From NCBI RefSeq assembly GCF_004919095.1, contig NZ_STGJ01000005.1, forward strand, positions 143,340 through 207,339: DNA of 64,000 nucleotides, given 5' to 3'. Positions 35,942-47,200 of the stretch are shown here, piece by piece. Origin of the DNA: Crenobacter intestini. Its GTDB lineage: Bacteria > Pseudomonadota > Gammaproteobacteria > Burkholderiales > Chromobacteriaceae. The stretch's first letter is position 1. The number at the start of each line of letters is the position of its first letter. A program made the position numbers and the translations under genes. Below the pieces are notes generated by a model, which was not told the DNA's origin, ran no database searches, and was given only the letters and a program-made list of their open reading frames with translations.

Positions 35942-37579
35942 TTACATGTTCGGGTAGTTCGGCCCGCCACCGCCTTCCGGCGTCGTCCAGTTGATGTTCT
36001 GCGTCGGGTCCTTGATGTCGCAGGTCTTGCAGTGCACGCAGTTCTGCGCGTTGATCTGCAGGCGCGGCTCAGCCTCGTCAAGGCCGACGATCTCGTACAC
36101 GCCGGCCGGGCAGTAACGCTGCTCGGGCGCCGCGTACCTGGCCAGGTTGACCTCGATCGGCACTGCGGCGTTCTTCAGCTTCAGGTGCGGCGGCTGGTCT
36201 TCGCCGTGGTTGACGTTCGAGATGAACACCGAGCTCAGACGGTCGAAGGTCAGCTTGCCGTCCGGCTTCGGGTAACTGATCGGGCTGAACTCGTCGGCCG
36301 GGCGCAGGCATTCGTGGTCGCTGTGCTTGTGGCGCATTGTCCACGGCGCCTTGCCGCGGAACAGATAGGTGTCGAGCGCCGCGTACGCCATCGCGCCCCA
36401 CAGCCCCCAGCGGAACGACGGGCGGATGTTGCGCGCGCGGTGCAGCTCGTCGAACAGCCAGCTCTTCTCGAACTTGCCCTGGTAGGCCTTCGCCTCCTTG
36501 CCCTCCTGCCCTTCGCAGCAGAGCAGCTCGAACACCGACTCGGCGGCCAGCATGCCCGACTTCATCGCGGTGTGCGTGCCCTTGATCTTCGGCATGTTGA
36601 GGAAACCCGCGGTGTCGCCGACCAGCACGCCGCCCGGGAAGGTCAGCTTGGGCAGGCTCTGCAGGCCGCCTTCGGACAGCGCGCGCGCGCCGTACGACAG
36701 CCGGCGCCCCCCCTCGAAGGTCTTGCGGATCGCCGGGTGGGTCTTGAAGCGCTGGAACTCCTCGAACGGCGACAGGTAGGGGTTCTGGTAGTCGAGGCCG
36801 AGCACGAAACCGACCACCACCTGGTTGTTCTCCAGGTGGTAGAGGAAGGTGCCGCCGTAGGTGTCGTTCTTCAGCGGCCAGCCGACGGTGTGCACGATCT
36901 TGCCTGCCTCGTGCTGCTCGGGCGCGACTTCCCACAGCTCCTTGATGCCGATGCCGTAGGTCTGCACGTCGCAGTCGCGGCGCAGCTCGAAACGGTCGAA
37001 CAGCGTCTTGGTCAGCGAGCCGCGGCAGCCCTCGGCGAACACGGTCTGCTTCGCCCACAGCTCCATGCCCGGCTGCCAGGCGTCGGTCTTCTCGCCATCC
37101 TTGCCGATGCCCATGTCGCCGGTGGCCACGCCCTTGACCGCGCCGTCCTCGTCGTACAGCACTTCGGCCGCGGCAAAGCCCGGGTAGATCTCGACGCCGA
37201 GCTCTTCGGCCTGCTGGGCGAGCCAGCGGCAGACGTTGCCGAGGCTGACGATGTAGTTGCCCGCATTGTGCATCTGCGGCGGCGTCGGCAACTGAACCGA
37301 CTCGGTCTCGGTCAGCAGCAGGAACTGGTCCTTCTTCGCCTCGGTATTCAGCGGCGCGCCGCGTTCCTTCCAGTCCGGGAACAGCTCCTCGAGCGCACGG
37401 GGCTCGATCACCGCGCCGGACAGGATATGCGCGCCGACCTCGGAGCCCTTCTCCAGCAGGCAGACGCTCAGGTCCTGCCCGGTCTGCGCCGAGAGCTGCT
37501 TCAGACGGATGGCCGCGGCGAGGCCGGAAGGCCCGCCGCCGACGACCACCACGTCGTATTCCATATATTCGCGTTCCAC
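35942..37579 (-). CDS. Electron transfer flavoprotein-ubiquinone oxidoreductase
   Basis: A 545-residue membrane-associated flavoprotein that passes electrons from ETF to quinone. It shows the FAD motif VVVVGGGPSGLAAAIRL near the start, GDTAGFLNMPKIKGTHTAMKSGMLAAE, and at the C terminus the [4Fe-4S] ligands in YCPAGVYE and CVHCKTCDIKDPTQNINW. The GTG start at 37579 is supported by AAGGAGA five bases before it. It serves acyl-CoA dehydrogenases such as the GcdH encoded close by. An ATTGCA...TGCAAT dyad lies upstream (37615-37634). Confidence 0.96.
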   Translation of the reverse strand: MEREYMEYDVVVVGGGPSGLAAAIRLKQLSAQTGQDLSVCLLEKGSEVGAHILSGAVIEPRALEELFPDWKERGAPLNTEAKKDQFLLLTETESVQLPTPPQMHNAGNYIVSLGNVCRWLAQQAEELGVEIYPGFAAAEVLYDEDGAVKGVATGDMGIGKDGEKTDAWQPGMELWAKQTVFAEGCRGSLTKTLFDRFELRRDCDVQTYGIGIKELWEVAPEQHEAGKIVHTVGWPLKNDTYGGTFLYHLENNQVVVGFVLGLDYQNPYLSPFEEFQRFKTHPAIRKTFEGGRRLSYGARALSEGGLQSLPKLTFPGGVLVGDTAGFLNMPKIKGTHTAMKSGMLAAESVFELLCCEGQEGKEAKAYQGKFEKSWLFDELHRARNIRPSFRWGLWGAMAYAALDTYLFRGKAPWTMRHKHSDHECLRPADEFSPISYPKPDGKLTFDRLSSVFISNVNHGEDQPPHLKLKNAAVPIEVNLARYAAPEQRYCPAGVYEIVGLDEAEPRLQINAQNCVHCKTCDIKDPTQNINWTTPEGGGGPNYPNM

Positions 37580-37687
37580 CGCTTCTCCTTAACGCCCGCA
37601 CAGGCTTTTTGCTTATTGCATAGCATTCTGCAATTTTTGATGCTGTGCGTCAAAATCAAACGAGCGTTTTACCGACAACCTGCCGCC

Positions 37688-38878
37688 TCAGATCACGCCG
37701 TCCTCCCGCAGCCGTGCGATGTCGCCCTCGCCGTAGCCGAGCGCGGCAAGCACCTCGTCGCAGTGCTCGCCAAGCCTGGGCGGGTGGCGGCTGGCCCGCA
37801 CGCGCTCGCCGTCGAGCACCAGCGGGCACGCGATCTGCGGCAGCGTGCTGCCGGTGCCGTCGTCGAACGCGAAGGACATGCCGCGCGCAACCGCCTGCGG
37901 GTCGTCGAACGCCTCGGCTACCGTATTGATCGGTCCGCACGGCACGCCGGCCGCGTCGAAGCGCGCCAGCCACTCGTCGCGGCCGTGCGCGGCGAAGGCT
38001 TCCGCCAGCAGGGGAACCAGGGTGTCCCGGTGCGCGACCCTATCCGGGTTGCGCGCGAAACGCGGATCAGACGCGAGTTCGGGCCGGCCGATCTCTTGGC
38101 AGACCGCCGCGAACTGGCGGTCGTTGCCGCAGGCGAGGATGAAGTGGCCGTCGGCTGTCGCGAACACCTGGTAGGGCACGATGTTCGGGTGCCCGTTACC
38201 CAGGCGCGGCGGCACGGTGCGGCCGACCAGCCAGTTCATGCCGACGTTGGCGAGCATGGCGAGCGAGCAGTCGAACAGCGCCATGTCGACATGCGCGCCC
38301 CGCCCGCTTGTCGCGCGCTCGATAAGCGCAGCCTGCACCGCGTTGGCCGCGTAAAGCCCGGTGAAGAGGTCGGTGACCGCGACGCCGACCTTGTGCGGCT
38401 CGCCGTCTGCCGGGCCGGTGATGCTCATCAGCCCGCTCATCCCCTGCACGATGTAGTCGTAGCCGGGCGCATCGGCGTACGGGCCGTCCTGGCCGAAGCC
38501 GGTGACCGAGCAGTAGACGAGGCGCGGGTTGACCGCCGACAGGCTGGCGTAGTCGAGGCCGTACTTGGCGAGCCCGCCGACCTTGTAGTTCTCGATCAGC
38601 ACGTCGGCCTCGGCGACCAGCGCCCGCACGATGGCCTGCCCCTCGGCCCGGGTGATGTCGAGCGTCAGCGAGCGCTTGCCGCGGTTGGTCGCGAGGAAAT
38701 ACGCGGCGGTGCCGTTGTCGCTCGCCGGCGGCGCCCACTGGCGCGTGTCGTCGCCCTGCCCCGGACGCTCGATCTTCACCACGTCGGCGCCCAGGTCCGC
38801 CAGCAGCTGGCTGGCCCAAGGACCAGCCAGCACCCGGCTCAGGTCGACGACGCGGATTCCCTGCAAAGGTGCACGCAT
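37688..38878 (-). CDS. CaiB/BaiF-family CoA-transferase, probably succinyl-CoA:glutarate type
   Basis: A 396-residue class III CoA-transferase. Seen: RVVDLSRVLAGPWASQLLADLGADVVKIERPGQGDDTR, NYKVGGLAKYGLDYASL, and HVDMALFD with the catalytic Asp that forms the aspartyl-CoA anhydride. It lies ten bases after gcdH in the same direction. A role in making glutaryl-CoA from glutarate (as human SUGCT and bacterial homologs do) is inferred from that linkage; sequence alone cannot exclude formyl-CoA transferase-like substrates. Confidence 0.9.
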   Translation of the reverse strand: MRAPLQGIRVVDLSRVLAGPWASQLLADLGADVVKIERPGQGDDTRQWAPPASDNGTAAYFLATNRGKRSLTLDITRAEGQAIVRALVAEADVLIENYKVGGLAKYGLDYASLSAVNPRLVYCSVTGFGQDGPYADAPGYDYIVQGMSGLMSITGPADGEPHKVGVAVTDLFTGLYAANAVQAALIERATSGRGAHVDMALFDCSLAMLANVGMNWLVGRTVPPRLGNGHPNIVPYQVFATADGHFILACGNDRQFAAVCQEIGRPELASDPRFARNPDRVAHRDTLVPLLAEAFAAHGRDEWLARFDAAGVPCGPINTVAEAFDDPQAVARGMSFAFDDGTGSTLPQIACPLVLDGERVRASRHPPRLGEHCDEVLAALGYGEGDIARLREDGVI

Positions 38879-38888
38879 CGCCGCCCCC

Positions 38889-40076
38889 TTACGCGAACGC
38901 GGCGATGCCGGTGATCGCACGGCCGAGGATCAGCGCGTGCACATCGTGCGTGCCCTCGTAGGTGTTGACCGCCTCGAGGTTCATCGCGTGGCGGATCACG
39001 TGGAACTCGTCCGATATGCCGTTGCCGCCGTGCATGTCGCGCGCGACACGGGCGATGTCCAGCGCCTTGCCGCAGTTGTTGCGCTTGATCAGCGAGATCA
39101 TCTCCGGCGCGGCGCGCCCCTCGTCCATCAGGCGGCCGACCTGCAGCGCGGCCTGCAGGCCCAGCGCGATCTCGGTCTGCATATTGGCGAGCTTGAGCTG
39201 CGGGATCTGGTTGGCGGCGAGCGGACGGCCGAACTGCTGGCGGTCGAGCTGGTAGTTGCGCGCGGCGTGGAAACAGAACTCGGCCGCGCCCATCGCGCCC
39301 CATGCGATGCCGTAGCGCGCCTTGTTCAGGCAACCGAACGGCCCCTTCAGGCCGGTCACGCCCGGCAGCAGGTTCTCGTCCGGCACGAACACGTCGTCCA
39401 TCACGATTTCGCCGGTGATCGACGCGCGCAGGCTGAACTTGCCCTCGATCTTCGGTGCACAGAGGCCCGGCATGCCCTTTTCCAGTACGAAGCCGCGGAT
39501 CTCGCCCGCGTCGTCCTTCGCCCACACCACCAGCACGTCGGCGATCGGGCTGTTGGTGATCCACAGCTTGCTGCCCTTGAGCAGATAACCGCCATCGACC
39601 TTCCTGGCGCGGGTGCGCATCGAGCCCGGGTCGGAGCCCGCGTCCGGCTCGGTCAACCCGAAGCAGCCGACCCACTCGCCGCTGGCAAGCCTGGGCAGGT
39701 ACTTGTCCTTCTGCGCGTCCGAGCCGTACGCCCAGATCGGGTGCATCACCAGGGAGGACTGCACGCTCATCGCCGAGCGGTAGCCGGAGTCGACCCGCTC
39801 GACTTCGCGGGCGATCAGCCCGTAGGCGACGCTGGAGAGGCCGGCACAGCCGTAGCCTTCGATGGTGCAACCGAGCAGGCCCAGTTCACCCATCTCGCTG
39901 AGGATCTCGCGGTCGAAGCGCTCCTCGCGGTTGGCGGTCAAGACGCGCGGCATCAGCTGCTCCTGGCAGTACGCGTGCGCGGCGTCGCGCACCATGCGTT
40001 CCTCTTCGGTCAGCAGCGCGTCGAGCAGCAGCGGGTCTTCCCAATTGAACGGGGCACGAACGGTATTGGCAGCCAT
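38889..40076 (-). CDS. gcdH: Glutaryl-CoA dehydrogenase
   Basis: A 395-residue FAD enzyme that dehydrogenates and decarboxylates glutaryl-CoA to crotonyl-CoA in lysine, tryptophan and glutarate breakdown. The acyl-CoA dehydrogenase motifs [33 protein letters not shown] and the catalytic Glu in [20 protein letters not shown] are all present, as is the GcdH-typical [22 protein letters not shown] start. Operon with the CoA-transferase; divergent from an IclR regulator. Confidence 0.96.
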   Translation of the reverse strand: MAANTVRAPFNWEDPLLLDALLTEEERMVRDAAHAYCQEQLMPRVLTANREERFDREILSEMGELGLLGCTIEGYGCAGLSSVAYGLIAREVERVDSGYRSAMSVQSSLVMHPIWAYGSDAQKDKYLPRLASGEWVGCFGLTEPDAGSDPGSMRTRARKVDGGYLLKGSKLWITNSPIADVLVVWAKDDAGEIRGFVLEKGMPGLCAPKIEGKFSLRASITGEIVMDDVFVPDENLLPGVTGLKGPFGCLNKARYGIAWGAMGAAEFCFHAARNYQLDRQQFGRPLAANQIPQLKLANMQTEIALGLQAALQVGRLMDEGRAAPEMISLIKRNNCGKALDIARVARDMHGGNGISDEFHVIRHAMNLEAVNTYEGTHDVHALILGRAITGIAAFA

Positions 40077-40099
40077 GATGGTTTCTCCGGGTCGAGTTG

Positions 40100-40134
40100 T
40101 TCCGCATTGCGGAATTTAGTTTTACATTGCAAAA
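40100..40134. promoter_or_regulatory. Twin operator between gcdH and the IclR gene
   Basis: TTCCGCATTGCGGAA (40100-40114), a perfect 6-3-6 palindrome, and TTTTACATTGCAAAA (40120-40134), 20 bases on. Both share TT-N3-CATTG-N3-AA in the same phase, two helical turns apart, as for cooperative binding of an IclR dimer or tetramer. Confidence 0.7.
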
Positions 40135-40191
40135 TAGACTAACAACTCGACCACGGCGTGTAAAGCGCCCTGCTGCCTGACGGAGACATAA

Positions 40192-40974
40192 ATGGAAGAC
40201 AAGGACATGGAACACGACAAGGACAGGCTGTTCGTGACCGCGCTCGCGCGCGGCCTGGCGGTGCTCGCGGCATTCAGGCCGGGCGAGGCCGCGCTCTCCA
40301 ACCAGACGCTGGCGCAGCGTACCGGCCTGCCCAAGTCGACGGTGTCGCGGCTGACCTACACCCTGCTGCAACTGGGTTACCTGCAGCAGGACGGCGACAG
40401 CGGTTTTTACCGGCTGGGGCTCGCGGTGCTCGCGCTGGGTTCGGCAGTGTTGTCCGGCTACGACATCCGCGCGCGCGCGGCGCCCTTGATGCGCGCGTTG
40501 GCCAACGAACAGGGGGTGTCGGTCAGTCTCGCGCTGCGCGACGGCACCGACATGGTGTACCTGGAGACCTGCCGCAGCCAGGCCAGGGTCAGCGTGCAAC
40601 TGACGGTCGGCTCGCGCGTGCCGCTGGCGACCACCGCGATCGGACGCGCCTGCTACGCGGGGCTCTCCGACGCAGAGCGCGCGCAAGCGGACCGTGAACT
40701 GGCCGAGCGCTACAAGGAAGCATGGCCGGAGCTGGCGCGCTCGCTGGCGAGCGCGCGCGGGCAATACCTGGCCAAAGGCTTTTGCGAGTCGTTCGGAGAC
40801 TTCGAAGTGGAGGTGATGGCGGTGGCGGTGCCGCTGCCTGCGCTGGCAGGCCAGGGCAGCGGCCTGAGCGTGAACGCGAGCGGCCCCAGCTTCAGCTGGG
40901 ACGCCGAAAAGATGCGCATGGAAGTGGCGCCGGCCCTCTCCGCGCTGCGCGCGGCGCTGGTACCCGGCGCCTAG
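40192..40974 (+). CDS. IclR-family transcriptional regulator
   Basis: A 260-residue regulator with an N-terminal winged helix (LSNQTLAQRTGLPKSTVSRLTYTLLQLGYLQQD) and the C-terminal IclR effector domain (DGTDMVYLETCRSQARVSVQLTVGSRVPLATTAIGRACYAGL). CGGAGA precedes ATG 40192. It is divergent from gcdH and the CoA-transferase gene, with paired palindromes between, so it very probably controls that operon and itself. The ligand is likely glutarate, glutaryl-CoA or a precursor (inference). Confidence 0.92.
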   Translation: MEDKDMEHDKDRLFVTALARGLAVLAAFRPGEAALSNQTLAQRTGLPKSTVSRLTYTLLQLGYLQQDGDSGFYRLGLAVLALGSAVLSGYDIRARAAPLMRALANEQGVSVSLALRDGTDMVYLETCRSQARVSVQLTVGSRVPLATTAIGRACYAGLSDAERAQADRELAERYKEAWPELARSLASARGQYLAKGFCESFGDFEVEVMAVAVPLPALAGQGSGLSVNASGPSFSWDAEKMRMEVAPALSALRAALVPGA

Positions 40975-40978
40975 GTGC

Positions 40979-41428
40979 TTACGCCGCCTGCGGCGGCACG
41001 TTGTTGATGTAGTGGACCAGCTGTTCGATCACGAACTGCTGCTCGGCGATGGTCGCGCGCACCACGTCGCCGATCGAGATCACGCCCTCGACCTCGCCGC
41101 CGTCGATCACCGGCAGGTGGCGGATGCGCTTGTCGGTCATCAAGGCCATGCATTCGTCCAGCCGCTGGTCGGGGCTCACGCAGATCACCTTGCGGGTCAT
41201 CACCTCGCTGACCTGCGTCGACGCGGACGAACGGCCCTCGAGGATGATGCGCCGCGCGTAGTCGCGTTCGGAGAAGATGCCCTCGACGTGGCCGTCCCCC
41301 ATCACCAGCACCGCGCCGACGTTCTCCTCGGCCATCACCCGCAAGGCCTGCAACACCGACACCTGCGGCGCGACGTACACCAGCTTGCCGCCTGCCTTGG
41401 CGGCTAGCAATTGCCTGACTGTCTGCAT
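40979..41428 (-). CDS. CBS-domain-pair protein
   Basis: A 149-residue protein formed of two CBS domains: VSVLQALRVMAEENVGAVLVMGDGHVEGIFSERDYARRIIL (about 23-63) and VMTRKVICVSPDQRLDECMALMTDKRIRHLPVIDGGEVEGVISIGDVVRATI (about 76-127). CBS pairs bind adenine nucleotides and sense energy state. No enzymatic domain is attached and no partner gene is adjacent. Stand-alone CBS pairs of this type are widespread; the function is unknown. Confidence 0.93.
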   Translation of the reverse strand: MQTVRQLLAAKAGGKLVYVAPQVSVLQALRVMAEENVGAVLVMGDGHVEGIFSERDYARRIILEGRSSASTQVSEVMTRKVICVSPDQRLDECMALMTDKRIRHLPVIDGGEVEGVISIGDVVRATIAEQQFVIEQLVHYINNVPPQAA

Positions 41429-41516
41429 CTGACCCTCCCCTGTGGCACGCGCCGCCCCGGCGCATGTCGTGAGTATAGACAGGCGCCGGCCAGCGCAAAG
41501 GGCGGGCCATCCGCCG

Positions 41517-42425
<909 letters not shown>

Positions 42426-42458
42426 TTAACCACTCGATTTAGTGAAATGACATTTATT

Positions 42459-42473
42459 AATTGCCAAGCAATT
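42459..42473. promoter_or_regulatory. AATTGC-CAA-GCAATT palindrome in the argB-tetR gap
   Basis: A perfect 6-3-6 dyad in the AT-rich 134-base gap, 50 bases before the TetR start. A second imperfect dyad with CACT...AGTG lies at about 42431-42444. Either could be the TetR operator; the gap is distinctly less GC-rich than its surroundings. Confidence 0.5.
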
Positions 42474-42523
42474 TTGTCTGGATTAAATTGCAGCGCACAT
42501 TAATGAATACAGGTTCAGGAAGC

Positions 42524-43192
42524 ATGGAAGCGCCCTCCCCACGCCGCTGGCAGCGCCGCAAGGACGAACGCACCGGCGAGATCATCGAGGCCGCGCTCGG
42601 GCTCTTTTGCGAAAAGGGCTTCAGCGCGACCAAGCTCGACGACATCGCGCGCGCCGCCGGCGTCACCAAGGGCACGCCCTACCTGTACTTCGACGGCAAG
42701 GAAGCGATCCTCAAGGCGGTGGTGCGCGCGACGCTGATCGACCGGCTGGGCGAAATCGAGGCCGAGTGCCGCGACTACCGCGGCAGCCGCACCGTGCTGA
42801 TCCGGCGCCTGATGCTCAAGTGGTGGGACGAGGTCGGCAGCACCGAGCTTGCCGGCCTGTGCAAGCTGATGGTCGCCGAGGCGGCCAACTTCCCCGAGCT
42901 TGCGCGCTTCTACCACGACGAGGTGATCGTGCGCAGCCGCGCGCTGATGCGCGCGGTATTGCTGGACGGCGTACGCGAAGGCGAGTTCAGGCCGATGCCC
43001 GACACCGACGCCGTGATCGACGCACTGCAGGCGCCGCTGTTGATGAACATGATCTGGCAGCACTCGTTCGCCCGCTTCGACGAAAGCGCCACGGGCAGCT
43101 ACACCAAGCAGCGCCTGGAAACCACGCTGGACCTGGTCCTCGCCGCCCTGACCGCGGCAGGCACGACACGACAAGGGAACCCCACCACATGA
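42524..43192 (+). CDS. TetR-family repressor of the efflux operon
   Basis: A 222-residue regulator with a TetR helix-turn-helix (IIEAALGLFCEKGFSATKLDDIARAAGVTKGTPYLYFDGKEAILKAV) and a helical ligand domain. ATG 42524 has AGGA upstream. It is the first gene of a plus-strand operon with adaptor, RND pump and outer-membrane channel; its stop overlaps the adaptor start by four bases (ATGA). Autoregulation through the operators upstream is likely. Confidence 0.92.
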   Translation: MEAPSPRRWQRRKDERTGEIIEAALGLFCEKGFSATKLDDIARAAGVTKGTPYLYFDGKEAILKAVVRATLIDRLGEIEAECRDYRGSRTVLIRRLMLKWWDEVGSTELAGLCKLMVAEAANFPELARFYHDEVIVRSRALMRAVLLDGVREGEFRPMPDTDAVIDALQAPLLMNMIWQHSFARFDESATGSYTKQRLETTLDLVLAALTAAGTTRQGNPTT

Positions 43193-44256
43193 AGACCCCA
43201 TGGACCGGCCTGATCGCCGTCTCGCTCGCGCTCGCCACCAGCGCATGCAACAAGCCCCCCGCCCCCAGCGAAGCGGTGCGCCCGGTGAAGACGGTGCAGG
43301 CAGGCAGCGCCGCCGCAGGCGCCGGCACGAGCTACCCGGGTGAGGTACGCGCCCGCCACGAGACCCGCCTCGCCTTCCGGGTGCCGGGCAAGGTCGTCGA
43401 GCGCCTGGTGAGCGCCGGCGAGCGCGTGAAGAAGGGGCAGGTGCTGGCGCGGCTGGACGCGACCGACTACGCGCTGGACGCCGGCGCCAAGGCCGCGCAG
43501 CTGGGCGCCGCGCGCGCGCAGCTCGCGCAGCAGGAGGCCGACCTCAGGCGCGCGCGCGAACTGCTCGCGCAGTCCTTCATCAGCCAGGCGCAATACGACC
43601 GTCAGGCGGCCGCGCTCGACACCGCGCGCGCGCAGGCGAAATCCGCCCAGGCGCAGGCAAGCTTCGCCGGCAACCAGCAGGACTACGCGGTGCTGCGCGC
43701 CGACGCCGACGGCGTCGTCAGCGAGATCAGCGCCGAGCCGGGGCTGGTGGTCGCCGCCGGCACCCCCGTCGCGCGGCTCGCCGCCGACGGCACGCGCGAG
43801 GTCGCCATCCAGTTGCCCGAGGACGCGATCGCAGGCCTGCGCGCGGCCAAGGCGCTTTCCGTGGTGCTGTGGAGCGGCAACGCGCGCTACCCGGCCACGC
43901 TTCGCGAGATCGCCGGCGACGCCGACCCGGCGACGCGCACCTACGCCGCGCGCGTCAGCGTCGACGCGCCCGCCGGGCAGCTGACGCTGGGGCAGACCGC
44001 CCGCGTCGAATTGCCCGCGCCGGTTTCCAGCGCCATCGCGCTGCCGCTCACGGCCATCCTCGACACCGGCGGGCGCCACTACGTGTGGCTGGTCGACGCG
44101 AAGACGCACACCGTCAAGCGGCGCGAGGTCGGCATTGCCGGGCTGGACAGCCAGCAGGCGACGGTCTCGCGCGGGCTCGCCGGCGGCGAGACCGTCGTCA
44201 CCGCCGGCGTGCACCTGCTGCGCGAAGGCCAGCAAGTCACCCTGCTCAAGCCCTAA
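43189..44256 (+). CDS. RND efflux periplasmic adaptor (membrane fusion) lipoprotein
   Basis: A 355-residue adaptor. The lipobox is in LATSACNKPP, so the protein is lipid-anchored to the inner membrane. The biotinyl-lipoyl domain (RLAFRVPGKVVERLVSAGERVKKGQVLARLDATDYAL), a coiled-coil hairpin (AQLGAARAQLAQQEADLRRARELLAQSFISQAQYD) and a beta-barrel region follow. It starts inside the TetR stop codon and lies ten bases before the pump gene. Confidence 0.93.
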   Translation: MKTPWTGLIAVSLALATSACNKPPAPSEAVRPVKTVQAGSAAAGAGTSYPGEVRARHETRLAFRVPGKVVERLVSAGERVKKGQVLARLDATDYALDAGAKAAQLGAARAQLAQQEADLRRARELLAQSFISQAQYDRQAAALDTARAQAKSAQAQASFAGNQQDYAVLRADADGVVSEISAEPGLVVAAGTPVARLAADGTREVAIQLPEDAIAGLRAAKALSVVLWSGNARYPATLREIAGDADPATRTYAARVSVDAPAGQLTLGQTARVELPAPVSSAIALPLTAILDTGGRHYVWLVDAKTHTVKRREVGIAGLDSQQATVSRGLAGGETVVTAGVHLLREGQQVTLLKP

Positions 44257-44265
44257 GGGAACACG

Positions 44266-47200
44266 ATGCGACTGAACCTTTCGGAATGGGCGCTGAAGAA
44301 CCAGCCCCTGGTGCGCTACCTGCTGGTGGTGCTGCTGCTGGCCGGCGCGTGGGCGTACGCGCAGCTCGGGCAGAAGGAAGACCCCGAATTCACCTTCAAG
44401 GCGATGATGGTGCGCGTGGCCTGGCCCGGCGCGACCGCGCAGCAGGTCGAGGAGCAGGTCACCGACAAGCTCGAGCGCAAGCTGCAGGAGATGGGCGAGC
44501 TCGAGTACGTGAAGAGCTACAGCAAGCCCGGCGAGGCGCTGTTCATCCTCAACCTGCGCGAGGGCGTCGACCCGAAGAAGGTCAAGGACTACTGGTACCA
44601 GGTCAGGAAGAAGCTCGGCGACATCCGCCACACGCTCCCCGCCGACGTACGCGGCCCCTACTTCAACGACGAGTTCGGCGACACCTTCGGCAATATGTAC
44701 GCGTTCACCGGCGACGGCTTCAGTTACGAGGAGCTGAGGCGCGAAGTCGACAAGGCGCGCCGCGAGGTGCTGCGCGTGCCCGACGTGGGCAAGGCCGAGT
44801 TCGTCGGCGAGCAGGAGGAGCGGATCTGGGTCGACCTCGACAACGCGCGCCTCGCCACGCTCGGGCTCGACGCCCGCCTGATCTGGGCGGCGCTCGCAGA
44901 GCAGAACGCGACGGCCGGCGCCGGCGTGTTCCACACCGCCGACGAGCGGGTGTGGGTGCGCCCAAGCGGCGCCTACGACACGGTCACCGAGATCGAGAAC
45001 ACGCCTGTCGCCGCCGGCGGCCGCGTGTTCCGCCTGGGCGACATCGCGACGGTTTCCCGCGGCTACGCCGACCCGCCGGTCATGCGCATGCGCTTTAACG
45101 GCAAGCCGGCGATCGGCCTCGCGGTGAGCATGAAGGAAGGCGGCGACGTGCTGAAGTTCGGCGCCGCGCTGGCGAGCCAGATGGACGCGGTCGAGGCCGC
45201 GCTGCCGGTCGGCATCGCGGTCGACGCGATCTCCGACCAGCCCAAGGTGGTGAAAAGCGCCGTCGGCGAATTCATGAAGGCGCTGATCGAGGCGGTGGTC
45301 ATCGTGCTCGCGGTCAGCTTCTTCAGCCTGGGCTGGCGCACCGGCATCGTCGTCGCGCTGTCTATCCCGCTGGTGCTGGCGATGACCTTCATCGCGATGT
45401 ACTTCTTCAAGATCGACCTGCAGCGCATTTCGCTGGGCTCGCTGATCATCGCGCTGGGCCTGCTGGTCGACGACGCGATCATCGCGGTCGAGATGATGGC
45501 GCTCAAGCTCGAGCAAGGCTGGAACCGCTTCCAGGCGGCGACCTTCGCGTACACCAGCACCGCGTTCCCGATGCTCACCGGCACGCTGATCACCGCCGCG
45601 ACCTTCCTGCCGGTCGGCTTCGCCAAGTCGAACGCCGGCGAGTACGTATTCAGCCTGTTCTCGGTGGTCACCATCGCGCTCGTCCTGTCGTGGATCGTCG
45701 CCGTGGTGTTCACGCCTTACCTGGGCTACCTGTTGCTGCCCGAGCGCGCGCACGCGCACGGCCACGACGACGTCTACCAGAAGCCCTTCTACCGCAGGTT
45801 CCGCCAGGCGGTCGTCTGGTGCCTCGACCACCGCAAGCTGGTGATCGCGGCCACCTTCGGCGCCTTCGTGCTGTCGGTCGGCGCGTTCAAGCTGTTTGTC
45901 GCGCAGCAGTTCTTCCCGGCGTCCAACCGCGTCGAGCTGATGGTCGACATGTGGCTGCCGCAGGGCGCGAGCTACGCGGCGACCGAGCGCGAGGCGAAGA
46001 AGCTCGAGGCGAAGCTCGCCGGCGACCCCGGCATCGCCAGCTTGACCACCTACGTCGGCGCCGGCAGCCCGCGCTTCTTCCTGTCGCTCGACCAGCAGCA
46101 GCAGCACCCGAACTTCGCGCAGCTGATGATCATGACGCGCGACCAGGAGAGCCGCGAGGCGGTGCGCGCCAGGATCCGCACGCTGTTCGACACCGACTTC
46201 CCGCTGGTGCGCGGCCGCGTCACCCGGCTGGAGAACGGCCCGCCGGTCGGCTACCCGGTGCAGTTCCGCGTGATGGGGCCGGACCATGACGAGGTGCGCG
46301 CCATCGCGAGCAGGGTGGAAGATACCCTGCGCGCCCATCCCGGCACGCGCCAGGTCAACAACGACTGGGGCGAGCAGATCAAGTCGCTGAGGGTGAGCAT
46401 CGACCAGGACAAGGCGCGCGTGCTCGGCGTCTCCAGCCAGAACCTCGCCCGCCAGCTGCAACTGCTGATCTCGGGCGCGCAGCTTACCGAGTTGCGCGAA
46501 GGCGACCGCACCGTCGCGGTGATGGCCAGACTTAACAAAGGTGAACAACTGGACGTCGGCAAGCTCGGCCAATTGATGGTACAAACGGCCAGTGGCCGCT
46601 ACGTGCCGGTCTCCCAGCTGGGCAAGGTCGAATATGTGCCCGAGGAGAGCATCGTGTGGCGGCGCAACCGGCTGCCGACCGTCACCGTGCGCGCCGACGC
46701 CGTCGACGGCGTACAGGCGTCCGACATCGCGCGCGCGCTGTGGCCCAAGCTGCAGGAAATGCAGAAGACGCTGCCGCTGGGCTACCACATCGAGGTGGGC
46801 GGTTCGCTCGAGGCGAGCCAGAAATCGCAGGAGGCGATCAATAAGGTCGCGCCGCTGATGGTGGTGGTGGTGCTCACCTTGCTGATGCTGCAGCTCAAGA
46901 GCTTCCAGCGCACGCTGATGGTGGTGCTGACCGCGCCTTTGGGGCTGATCGGGGTGACCATGGCGCTGATCGCGTTTTCCGCGCCGTTCGGCTTCGTCGC
47001 CATGCTCGGCGTGATCGCGCTCTCCGGCATGATCATGCGCAACTCGGTGATCCTGGTCGACCAGATCGAGAGCGACATCGGCGACGGCATCGACCCGTAC
47101 GAGGCGGTGGTCGGCTCGACGGTGCGCCGTTTCCGGCCGATCATGCTGACCGCGCTGGCGGCGATCCTGGCGATGATCCCGCTGACCCGCAGCACGTTCT

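Noticed and set aside
36032..38914. Long plus-strand open frame opposite the ETF-QO and CoA-transferase genes
   Set aside because: Codon-phase artefact of high GC; no recognisable protein and it crosses two real genes.
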